Of a stretch of 64,000 nt of DNA, positions 56,101 through 62,600 are shown piece after piece. The stretch is taken from the NCBI GenBank assembly GCA_003342895.1, contig PTFA01000081.1:665167-729166 (forward strand), written 5' to 3'. The stretch is from Casuarius casuarius (taxonomy: Eukaryota; Chordata; Aves; Casuariiformes; Casuariidae). Below the pieces are notes generated by a model, which made no database searches, was not told the DNA's origin, and saw only the letters and a list, made by a program, of their open reading frames with translations. Every line of letters starts with the position of its first letter. The first letter of the stretch is position 1. Position numbers and translations under genes: made by a program.

Positions 56101-59100
56101 TGAAGTTTGAGCACTTGCTGAACACCGAGTCACAGCTGTCCCCACAACAGCCTGAGAATGACTAGNGTGCACTGGTGCTTCAGTTAGAACAGCAAGCAAG
56201 GGTTGGGAGCATACAGCAAAAAACTTGCCTGTGCTTGAAAGCATCACCTATAGTCTCAAAGTTTTGTTTAAGTAAAGACTATATTCAATGTTTTGTGTAG
56301 AACAGAAGACCAACCTTCCAAGTTCAAAGGTGTAGCACATGAGGTGCTCAGAGAGCTCCCAAAGATGTGTTCATAAACTAGTTAATGAAAGACTACATAA
56401 GAGACCCTGATAATTCATCATTTGAAAAACATGCTACAGCAGATGAAGGTTGTCAACAGATATTTCTGTTTCTCAAAGTAGACAAAAAACTCCAAAAACA
56501 ATTCAGAAAACATCATTTAATATAAAAGTGAAAGCATCTTATTTTCAACATAAGCAATATAACTTTAATTAGGAGAGGTTGGTTCCTATAATTTAGGATT
56601 CCCTGGTCACAGCAATAAAACTACATACCCTGCAGTCTTGTAATTAGCCCGTTGCTCAGATTTTTAAATATCTAATTCAGCCTGTATAGAAGAACTGTTT
56701 GTATTCTAGTGAAGAAGTCATCAAGATGCTGCAGCAAGTCCCATTTTCGGTTGGTGCAGTCTACCTTTCACACAAGCCTAATAATCTTAGCATCCACTCA
56801 GAGAACTTCGAGCCCAGGATTTTCCACTCTTTCAGGAAAGTCACAGAGCAACACAGTATTGGCTGCGTTTATCTTTAATTTCTTCACCTTCAACCCAGAG
56901 AAAGGTGACTTTGCAGAGAAAGGTGACTTTGAGAGATTTAAGCAAGCTTCTTATTTGACCTGATACGTACACAGTTTCTTTCTATGCAATTAATTCTCCG
57001 AGTTTTAATTACTATTTTCTAGAGGGCGAATTTCAATTTCTTTACAAACTACTGAGTCTTGAATGCTGGGATGAGCGTACTTACTATGCTTTGAAATGGT
57101 TAAACTTAAGCCAGTTTTCTGCACTATCACACTGAGAAGATTGCTGGTATTTGTGAACCGTATGTCAGTTTGGTAGAGCTTTTTCTCCAATCAGCAAACA
57201 AGCAGTTTCCATACCTGTATCAGCAGATAACCCTGCTGTTGCAAGGTGTCTTTCATAGGATCAGAAATGATTGTTTAAAAAAGTATGCTTGATGTCATTA
57301 GGTCACAAGGTAACAGTGAGTAGTACTTCAGCTCAGAATTTGTCAAGAATTCAGCAGCAGCATATTCATACTGCTTACGTGCTGCACTGCATTACATAAT
57401 TAAGTAGTTACAACTACTTTATCATTTATGTAAGCTTATCCGTTAACCTCACCTTATTTTGACAGCAAGTCTAAAGGTCAAACACAGAAAAGCCTTGTAT
57501 TCAAAAGAAAAAAATCCTGATTAAAAGGTTAAGATTTCAATTGCACTCTAAGTAATCAATTTTCTCAGTTAAAAAAAAAAAAAAACAATATATCCATTTC
57601 ACAAAACATGATGCAAGATGAATTACTTTGTAAGTTTGTGATAGAACTGGAAGAGTACTAAGCATCAGAGATAGTTCAGGTGATAAATTTCTTCTCAATC
57701 TGCATGGAACCTTCTTAAGTGCTTCTGACATGAAAGAATAAAGACATTTCTGACATGAAAGAATAAAGACATGTTCTACCAGCACCAGAAGACAGGAAGT
57801 GAGGAATATCTTTGTAGCATTTCTATTCTAAAAGTTGGTGTCTTCTTAAATAAGGGAGAGAAGGAAAAAGTTATCTAGTGCAACTAAAAGTCTTTAGACA
57901 CAATACCTTCCAAAGTTTGCTCTTTAGGACAAATGCTTGCACAAAGAAGTTTGACTGAGCCAAGTCATAAAAGTAACCCTGTGGAAATCCGGTCCACCAG
58001 CAAAACTTAACCAACAGTATCATCAGGTTTGAGGAATCTCCTTTCTTGCAGAGGAATGACAGGCTGCTATACAACAAATAGTATTCTAATTACACTAGGC
58101 TATATATATTCCCATGAATGCAAGGTATTAAGTGACTTAGAAACCAGCATCATACTTACGCTCAAATTCAATCTCTGTATCAAACTTTTTGCTTCAGACT
58201 TCAATGGTTAAGCAATTGCAATCAGAAGGAAAAATGGATAGGCATGTGGGATGATTAGGCAAGTCAGCGAGAGAGAGTCAATAGCATTAAGCTAAGAAGC
58301 CTAACGTGCAGAAAGTGAGTGCCTTGTCTTTTCTCATGATCTTGTAATAATCATCATAATATGGGAGTCTCCTAAGGCCTTTAACGCAGTTCCTGGAGAT
58401 AGACACATACTGGGCTTGTCCTTCAGATTGGGTCAGAGAAAGAAAATTCTGTGAGGGTGATGACTCTCTCCTATATTCTTCAAGCTGGTTTCTGGATCCA
58501 CCCTAATTTTGATCAAAGTAAACTCTCTCTTCTTGTTCAGGAACTTCTAAACTACTCTTCTGTAGTGGAGAAAAACCCTTCTTAAAGTAGAAGAGAAAGC
58601 TCAAACTTTCCAGCTCATATATTTTATCCCTCATTTTATGCATTTTATGAAGGGACTAATACCCTAAGCACAGTCCGAAAATAGCGCTGGCAGACATCAC
58701 AGTCTTCTCTTCTCCCAGCAGGTAAGGCTATATTGCAATATTGACACCCAGAAGTTCCTAAATAAAAAGGTCATATACAGTACATCCCATCTTACAACAA
58801 GCAGACAGAAGCTTTAACAGTGATACAAAGGAGAAAAAAGGCCTTCCTATAAGGTTTTCCTATAGGGCTTCATGAGTTATTCACCTTTTTTAAATTTTTT
58901 TAAAAAAACATTTTTAAATTGTTTTATACAATCATTCATTTAGATTTAAGTTTCCTAAAGGTGTTTTTGTATATTTGTGATTGTATAATGGGTATTATGC
59001 ACATGATATGAAATACTGATATAATACAATGGTTGAAACATCTTTGCTGTATTTAAATGTAAAAGACAGGTAATGAATACAAATACTAAAATCAAAAGAT

Positions 59101-59639
59101 TTATATCTGTTGGTCAAGCTGCAAGAACTATATGCATTCTTCTGTCAGTGGCCTTCCATCCAAATTTCACTCCTTACAGCAGTCTGTCAGAACCTCTGAG
59201 GGTACTCTAAGAGATGCAGGTCCTAGATAACACTAACTAGACTGTAAAAACAATTCAGCTTCATGTATAAAAAGGAATAAAAGAACATAACAGCATAGTA
59301 TGTAGCAAAAATTTACTTCATCCCGAGAGCCAAGTCTGTTACACTTGCAAAGCAATGCATGCGATATAACGGATGGTAGTTCCCTAGCAAGTTAAATAAG
59401 TCATCTTATAACCAATCTTAAATTTATACTAATATAGCTCTGACCCAAGTGTCAGCTACTGTAAAAACGTATTTTAAAGCAGAGTGGTTCTCTCTGAACT
59501 TCTGTAGTTTGTACACTGTTGGCCATACTAAAGACTGTAGCAAAAGAATACTCTGTTTTTATTTAAGTAAAAACATTCCTTTCTTCAACATACATACCTG
59601 TCGATAGAATTTCTCATACACAGGATTTGCACTCGATAG
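17022..59639 (-). CDS. EPS15: EPS15, epidermal growth factor receptor pathway substrate 15 (all but exon 1)
   Basis: EPS15 is a clathrin-mediated endocytosis adaptor acting at the rim of coated pits. Twenty-four coding exons join in frame to 909 codons plus a TGA stop. In order, numbering from exon 2: EH1 (about 4-93), EH2 (about 115-205), an extended linker to 243, EH3 (about 244-335), coiled coil (about 353-520), 14 DPF motifs (about 611-845), a PALPPK proline motif near 787-792, and two ubiquitin-interacting motifs in the last 48 residues. EH domains bind NPF peptides, DPF motifs bind the AP-2 alpha ear, and the coiled coil mediates oligomerisation. The order and exon breaks match mammalian EPS15 (896 aa in human), not EPS15L1, which lacks UIMs in its main form. 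The missing exon 1 should encode about 11 residues. The locus is much shorter than its mammalian counterpart. Confidence 0.97.
19081..19259 (-). CDS. EPS15: EPS15 exon 24 (last DPF motifs)
   Basis: Two bases of glycine plus 59 codons, [20 protein letters not shown] to NNFANFST. Two intact motifs (TDPFQ, CDPFA) remain. The DPF found in mammals just upstream reads DSF here. Acceptor TCTAAG, donor ACT/GTGAGT. Confidence 0.96.
19712..19733. repeat. T11-G11 homopolymer junction in EPS15 intron 23
   Basis: Eleven T are followed directly by eleven G on the plus strand, then a G-rich tail to about 19753. It lies upstream (plus-strand sense) of nothing coding. The G run could form a G-quadruplex on the plus strand. 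Confidence 0.8.
20435..20458. repeat. C/G-rich perfect hairpin
   Basis: A 10-bp stem (cccacccccc / ggggggtggg) encloses an aaat loop. It lies in an EPS15 intron, about 1.2 kb upstream (in transcript order) of exon 24. Both arms are homopolymer-rich, so the structure may reflect simple-sequence expansion. Confidence 0.8.
22080..22242 (-). CDS. EPS15: EPS15 exon 23 (proline motif)
   Basis: 54 codons plus one base, from [14 protein letters not shown] through VTKNLFED to [19 protein letters not shown]. The PALPPK segment is the SH3-binding site known to be recognised by Crk in mammalian EPS15. Acceptor TTGAAG, donor CTG/GTAAGA. Confidence 0.96.
22812..22888 (-). CDS. EPS15: EPS15 exon 22
   Basis: Two bases of alanine plus 25 codons, [20 protein letters not shown] then SMLSK. 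It has one DPF and the FADFS block shared with mammals. Acceptor CATTTAG, donor AAG/GTAATA. Confidence 0.96.
23219..23302. repeat. Compound TA/TG/CA-rich simple repeat
   Basis: About 80 bases of alternating purine-pyrimidine sequence, mostly TATA and ACAC steps, in the intron between exons 21 and 22. Cruciform or Z-DNA-prone and likely polymorphic. Confidence 0.75.
24161..24230 (-). CDS. EPS15: EPS15 exon 21
   Basis: 23 codons plus one base, [18 protein letters not shown] then TSNDL. One DPF motif, aligning to the mammalian [12 protein letters not shown]. Acceptor GTTTTAG, donor TAG/GTAAAG. Confidence 0.95.
25250..25266. repeat. Poly(C) tract of 17 bases
   Basis: An uninterrupted C17 on the plus strand in the intron between exons 20 and 21. 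In the EPS15 pre-mRNA it reads as G17, a strong G-quadruplex candidate. Confidence 0.8.
25652..25788 (-). CDS. EPS15: EPS15 exon 20 (DPF cluster)
   Basis: Two bases of aspartate plus 45 codons, with five DPF motifs: [20 protein letters not shown], then [15 protein letters not shown], ending SSSLT. It is the densest AP-2 alpha-ear binding block. Acceptor CTTTAG, donor ACA/GTAAGT. Confidence 0.96.
26665..26700 (-). CDS. EPS15: EPS15 exon 19 (36-nt microexon-sized DPF exon)
   Basis: Completes a serine, then [11 protein letters not shown] and one base of the next codon. At 36 nt it is the smallest exon in the gene and encodes two DPF motifs. Skipping it would keep the frame. Acceptor AAACAG after an intronic T-rich tract, donor GTG/GTAAGT. 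Confidence 0.95.
27453..27494. repeat. Perfect 21-bp tandem duplication
   Basis: The unit agaccatcttgattctgaaa plus g occurs twice head to tail without mismatch, in the intron between exons 18 and 19. Probably a recent slippage event. Confidence 0.85.
28167..28257 (-). CDS. EPS15: EPS15 exon 18 (first DPF motifs)
   Basis: 30 codons plus one base, [20 protein letters not shown] then [10 protein letters not shown]. It opens the AP-2-binding region with two DPF motifs. Acceptor TACCCAG, donor GCA/GTAAGT. Confidence 0.95.
28622..28699 (-). CDS. EPS15: EPS15 exon 17 (variable acidic linker)
   Basis: 26 codons, [20 protein letters not shown] then AAVTKI. It corresponds to a longer mammalian exon starting ARSSPELL; the bird version is shorter and simpler. 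Placement rests on phase, on the N-SPE match and on good splice sites (TATGTAG; ATA/GTGAGT). Confidence 0.85.
29242..29439 (-). CDS. EPS15: EPS15 exon 16
   Basis: 66 codons from [18 protein letters not shown] through NILVNG and [10 protein letters not shown] to INNASP. It marks the exit from the coiled coil into a Ser/Asn/Glu-rich segment that is poorly conserved outside these blocks. Acceptor TTTACAG, donor CCA/GTGAGT. Confidence 0.95.
31326..31353. repeat. AC dinucleotide repeat, 14 units (GU in EPS15 pre-mRNA)
   Basis: A perfect AC repeat on the plus strand. On the transcribed strand it is a GT repeat starting about 54 nt downstream of the exon 15 donor. UG repeats in RNA are bound by TDP-43 and CELF proteins, so it might influence splicing of exon 15, but no direct evidence is visible. 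Confidence 0.85.
31407..31604 (-). CDS. EPS15: EPS15 exon 15 (coiled coil)
   Basis: 66 codons from [16 protein letters not shown] through [12 protein letters not shown] to QDSQQEINS. Continues the coiled coil to its conserved end. Acceptor CTTCAG, donor TCA/GTAAGG. A GT dinucleotide repeat lies about 54 nt into the following intron. Confidence 0.96.
31841..31873. repeat. T21-G12 homopolymer junction
   Basis: Twenty-one T followed directly by twelve G on the plus strand, in the intron between exons 14 and 15. In the pre-mRNA this is C12 then A21. It has the same architecture as the smaller T-G junction at 19712-19733. Confidence 0.85.
32178..32339 (-). CDS. EPS15: EPS15 exon 14 (coiled coil)
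   Basis: 54 codons from [20 protein letters not shown] to KCAEEAHL, an uninterrupted charged helix with heptad spacing. It is part of the dimerisation and tetramerisation region. Acceptor ATTACAG, donor TTG/GTAAGA. Confidence 0.96.
32340..37290 (-). other. EPS15: EPS15 intron 13
   Basis: About 5 kb between exons 13 and 14. Apart from the purine-rich tract it is AT-rich unique sequence. I recognise no nested gene, RNA gene or transposon in it. Confidence 0.6.
33092..33345. repeat. Purine-rich tract in EPS15 intron 13
   Basis: Around 250 bases on the plus strand are dominated by A and G, with GAA, AGA and GGA runs. In the EPS15 pre-mRNA this is a long U/C-rich tract, a possible site for polypyrimidine-tract-binding proteins. 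No repeat family is recognised. Confidence 0.5.
37291..37363 (-). CDS. EPS15: EPS15 exon 13 (coiled coil)
   Basis: One base completing arginine, then 24 codons, [20 protein letters not shown] and SEVQ. It is nearly identical to the mammalian heptad region. Acceptor CTTCTAG, donor CAG/GTAAAT. Flanked by the two longest fully contained introns except intron 2. Confidence 0.96.
37364..42931 (-). other. EPS15: EPS15 intron 12
   Basis: About 5.6 kb between exons 12 and 13. No nested exon, RNA gene or mobile element was recognised. It contains a notable share of the isolated N bases. Confidence 0.6.
42932..43017 (-). CDS. EPS15: EPS15 exon 12 (start of coiled coil)
   Basis: 28 codons plus [22 protein letters not shown] to EIVDLQ and the start of an arginine codon. 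The second half matches the opening of the mammalian coiled coil; the first seven residues differ from the mammalian NIIGSSPV. Acceptor TTTTTCAG, donor AG/GTAGGT. Confidence 0.95.
44912..44959 (-). CDS. EPS15: Candidate EPS15 cassette exon 11a
   Basis: A 48-nt segment between exons 11 and 12 is open in the correct frame and adds [16 protein letters not shown]. It ends at a consensus GTAAGT donor and begins after ATTAG, but the pyrimidine tract before it is poor, as is common for optional exons. The NII in it recalls NIIGSS at the same place in the mammalian protein. Including or skipping it leaves the frame intact. I found no transcript evidence, so it is a prediction. Confidence 0.5.
46679..46838 (-). 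CDS. EPS15: EPS15 exon 11 (end of EH3)
   Basis: Completes the junction tryptophan, then [20 protein letters not shown] to [11 protein letters not shown], 54 codons in all with the shared one. The second EF loop ([12 protein letters not shown]) lacks the position-12 glutamate, as in the family's EH3. The linker keeps [16 protein letters not shown]. Acceptor TGTACAG, donor AAG/GTAAGG. Confidence 0.96.
47745..47890 (-). CDS. EPS15: EPS15 exon 10 (EH3)
   Basis: 48 codons plus 2 nt, [15 protein letters not shown] to LLAHI and the first two bases of tryptophan. The first EF loop of EH3, [12 protein letters not shown], is canonical. Acceptor CCCACAG after a pyrimidine-rich tract, donor CTG/GTAGGG. 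The junction tryptophan is completed by the first base of exon 11. Confidence 0.96.
49476..49676 (-). CDS. EPS15: EPS15 exon 9 (end of EH2 and long EH2-EH3 linker)
   Basis: 67 codons. The first 30, [20 protein letters not shown] to PPSKRKP, match the mammalian exon. The other 37, from [14 protein letters not shown] to KTPLTQ, are absent from canonical mammalian EPS15 but resemble in position and composition the linker of EPS15L1 (KRK followed by a PGA-P-P segment). The full exon ends at CAG/GTAAAT. An internal GTTAGT with GT at 49586-49585 sits exactly after codon 30 and would give the mammalian form in frame, so two isoforms are predicted. Confidence 0.93.
49585..49586 (-). other. EPS15: Predicted alternative 5' splice site inside EPS15 exon 9
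   Basis: CCT/GTTAGT at this position would cut exon 9 from 201 to 90 nt while keeping frame with exon 10 (KRKP then WVVSP). The resulting boundary is that of the mammalian protein. The site is weaker than the distal GTAAAT donor by eye. Confidence 0.45.
51341..51400 (-). CDS. EPS15: EPS15 exon 8 (EH2 calcium-binding loop)
   Basis: 20 codons, [20 protein letters not shown]. The loop [12 protein letters not shown] is a complete canonical EF hand (D1, D3, D5, G6, D9, E12), consistent with the calcium bound by EH2. The tryptophan is the conserved NPF-pocket residue. Acceptor TTGTTAG, donor GTT/GTAAGT. Confidence 0.96.
51578..51613. repeat. Imperfect GAGC/AAGC tandem repeat
   Basis: GAGC, GAGC, GAGGAGC, GAGC, AAGC and AAGC units follow one another in the intron between exons 7 and 8. 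Short degenerate minisatellite. Confidence 0.6.
51855..51980 (-). CDS. EPS15: EPS15 exon 7 (EH2)
   Basis: 42 codons starting [19 protein letters not shown] and ending LPVDILGR. It encodes the first half of EH2, the tightest NPF-binding EH domain of the family. Acceptor TTGCAG, donor CGA/GTAAGA. Confidence 0.96.
52476..52541 (-). CDS. EPS15: EPS15 exon 6 (EH1-EH2 linker)
   Basis: 22 codons containing [11 protein letters not shown] and ending VPWAVK. It aligns to the mammalian linker just before EH2. Acceptor TACTAG, donor AAG/GTAAAC. Confidence 0.94.
52958..53053 (-). CDS. EPS15: EPS15 exon 5 (end of EH1 and linker)
   Basis: 32 codons from [15 protein letters not shown] to the proline-rich end VPPPRF. 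It completes the second helix pair of EH1 and enters the linker to EH2. Acceptor CCTGTAG, donor TTT/GTAAGA. Confidence 0.96.
54070..54117 (-). CDS. EPS15: EPS15 exon 4 (EH1 calcium loop)
   Basis: 16 codons, [16 protein letters not shown], with the conserved pocket tryptophan followed by an EF-hand-like loop with lysine at loop position 5. Acceptor TTTTAG, donor CAG/GTAAGA. Only a 159-nt intron separates it from exon 3. Confidence 0.96.
54277..54366 (-). CDS. EPS15: EPS15 exon 3 (EH1)
   Basis: 30 codons starting [20 protein letters not shown] and ending LVLGK. It encodes the first helix-loop-helix of EH1, which forms half of the NPF-binding pocket. The acceptor is preceded by a C run (CCCCCCAG) and the donor is AAG/GTATTT. 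Codons 15-44 of the in-window protein. Confidence 0.96.
56896..56931. repeat. Perfect 18-bp tandem duplication
   Basis: The unit cagagaaaggtgactttg occurs twice in tandem in EPS15 intron 2. The copies are identical. Confidence 0.85.
57723..57772. repeat. Perfect 25-bp tandem duplication
   Basis: A 25-bp unit beginning ttctgacatgaaagaataaa and ending gacat is present twice in tandem without mismatch, in EPS15 intron 2, 0.8 kb from the 18-bp duplication. Confidence 0.85.
59598..59639 (-). CDS. EPS15: EPS15 exon 2 (start of EH1)
   Basis: 14 codons in phase 0, [14 protein letters not shown], matching the first helix of EH1. The acceptor is ATATAG and the donor is CAG/GTATGT. Exon 1, with the initiator methionine and about 10 further residues, should join here; it is not in the window. 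Confidence 0.95.
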
Positions 59640-62600
59640 CTATATAAAAAGAAGAGAGAGAGATACAATTAACCTTATAATGCATATTTCAACTCTTCTC
59701 CCTGGATAACTAAAGCTAGAAAACATTTCTTGTCAGTCTGCAAAAAAGCATTAGTATAATTCTTAAAATCCATAATTGGTATTCATCCTATAAGATGATG
59801 AGGACTAAGACAGGTCTTTATACTGCAACCTTTAGAAGATTTTAACTTCTTGTTTGACGTCACTGATACTAACCACTATCAGATTACTCTCTGAGAGGTC
59901 ACCAGGTTAGACAATATGAAATGAGAATTCTTAAACAAGATCAACAAAAGGCAAAAGAGAAGAAATAAAACCTGAAACAATATGGACTATGAAGCGCTCA
60001 CTAACAAATACAAAAAAAATATAGTTTGATTTCATTATCCATCTCACCATTGCTTAGATTTTAGTGTGATCTGCAACTGGTCTCTGGAGCTTTCAGTTAT
60101 CGAAAACAACTACTGGATTTACAACTAAGTCCACAGCAATGATGCAAAATTAAAATAGCAATATTTTATCTCAAGTTTTTTCAATTTAAATCCTTGCTAT
60201 CAGAGATCACAACTTTTGTAGAATTCTGTATAATTCTTCTGTCTTAAACCCACTGCCTTCTGTTGGACATTCAGTGCTCACCTACACTTAGATAAAGAAG
60301 GGTAACACAGCTTCTTAGGAGAATGTCCTTTATTTTTTTCCTCTACCATTGTTAGAAATGGGAAAAAACAAAACAGATTTTCTGAAACCATGGAAAAACT
60401 AGTATCTTGGTCTATACCAACTATCTTTGTCCAAGAGATTCCTGAGAAATGGATTGTTAGGGTTCCCTCTCTTCCTCCTGCTGTAAGAACCGTTTTCATA
60501 AAGTACATAGCCCCTAAAACAAAGATTGGGTACATTTACATAGAAGATAACTCTGTATTACAGGAGTGTGTTGCCTTGCAAATGCAACTGGGACAGCTGA
60601 GCACAATGCGAATTAGCTATACATATTTTCTTTTTAAACCATTTGAGTACAAACTGAAAATAGCATTGTCCTGGTGAAGAGGAATATGATCTTACAACCT
60701 TCAGTGACAGAAACGGAGCTTTGTAGAAAATGAATACAAACACAGTGTAGCTTTTTCTGCTTTAAAATTTAAAAGTCTGCATGGAAAATGAGAAACTGAC
60801 AATATTCTAGGTTTTGTCATGAATTGTACAGTTGTAAAGGCTTTACTGCAGTATGTATAAATGATCATGATTCAAATAAAAACCACACATTTTCCTGTAG
60901 TAACAGCTAACAAAGTTGTTCTTTTGGCCAAACTATTAGCTTGAGAAAGTCTACATATACTAAGACGAGAAGTCAGACAGCATAATTCAGTGCTCTAATG
61001 CGATCCTGTTCAACAGAAAGGGTGCTGTCTTCTTTACCTGACTAGACCATCCTATTAGACAAATTACAGAAAAGAGCTAGAGATAACAGGGGTTTTTCAT
61101 TCCACTACTGACATCTGGTTTTAGCAAGTTTTAGCTGCCCCTGAGATGCTCAGTTTCTTCCAACAGCCACATAACTTTGCTGATCCTCTAACCTGTCTTT
61201 TTATTAATACCTCTTGCACAGCTAGACATTAAGAACTACAAATGCCAGGACATCATCACCTGTATTCACTGGAATATCTCCAATTATGTAGTTTAATTTT
61301 GCTCCGACTTTGCCCAAAGCCTTTTATTATTTCAGCCACCATCAACTAAGCAGTCATTTAAGCACCTCTTCAAATAGGCTGAAGAAATACATTCAAGTTT
61401 TGACAGACCTCTGACCGACTGCCGTAACTAACACTTACCAATACCAAAACTCCATTAATCACTTTCTAGCATGCTGCTGGAAAGCATGCTGTATTTTCTG
61501 AACTAAACTTCAAATGCTGTGCTTACCAATTCAGCTACACTTTAATAGCAATGCAGAGGTTCTCCCTTTCCTAAACACTCAAGTATTTTACTTAAATTTA
61601 TTAATTCATTATAAAGTAACAACACTATAGACACACAATCAAATTAAAGCTATGTACAAAATACTGGAACACAGCTGGCCTGAGCATACTCTGGAAGTAT
61701 CAACTCTCATACATAATCCCTCTTGCCCAATATCACCCTTTGTTCAGCCAAATGTTTCATTATTACAGCCAGACCTATCATTGTCACTCCTGGACAGGAA
61801 ACACTTGAAGTCCTGCAATGAAAACATTAAGTGCAAAACAATCTTCTAATTCAGTGCTTAGAGTACAAGCCAATAANTCTTACTTATTTTGTTACTGCTT
61901 CCAAAATTCATTTTAACATCAGTATCACTGCAATAATTGAAATTTCCTGTGACGCCAGATAGCATAATAATAATAAAATTGTAGTAATAAACATATAAAT
62001 ATAGTAATAAAATATAGTAATAAAAAACAAATCTTTCTCAGACTATTTTACTAGTAACAGATTAGTTTTTCCTGCAAAATATACCCCACAATAAAATAAC
62101 AGATACAGTCAAGGATATTCTTGATGTTCTGAGAGAAGAAAAATTACTCTTTAATATCTTCCAAAGTGTTGTTATAGAATTTACCTGGCAAGATTCCTTT
62201 TTGGTTTATAACATACAGTTGCAGAGAGAAAACTGAACTTGTTTTCAGTGCAAAAAGGAGGAACAGAGGAAAGGTCAGATTCCACTCATGTAAAAATAGG
62301 AATACATTATTATGATTCCATCTAAAAAATTTTCAATTCACAAGAGTATTGTCTGTTTTAGTAATTACAATCCATGTTACAGACCTGTGAACTTCAGAAC
62401 ACTAACCTATGAAATGAAAACCACCTTGAGGGACACCTGTATTTTTCATCTTCTGGTGTCAATCAAGCCTCTATCTCCTCATGTGTTTGTCCCTCTGTCA
62501 TACTCACATTTAGGTGTAATAAGATACCACTGCCAGCCTGATCACCCCATCCATCCACAAGCTTCCTCCGGACAAAAAGCTAAAAGGGGGGATCGACCCC

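Larger units (their letters stand above)
54367..59597 (-). other. EPS15: EPS15 intron 2
   Basis: About 5.2 kb between exons 2 and 3. It carries the 18-bp and 25-bp tandem duplications and a T19 run near 54501. No other feature is recognised. Confidence 0.6.

Noticed and set aside
17022..59639. Assignment to the paralogue EPS15L1
   Set aside because: Exon boundaries, DPF spacing, the PALPPK block and two C-terminal UIMs match EPS15; only the EH2-EH3 linker recalls EPS15L1.
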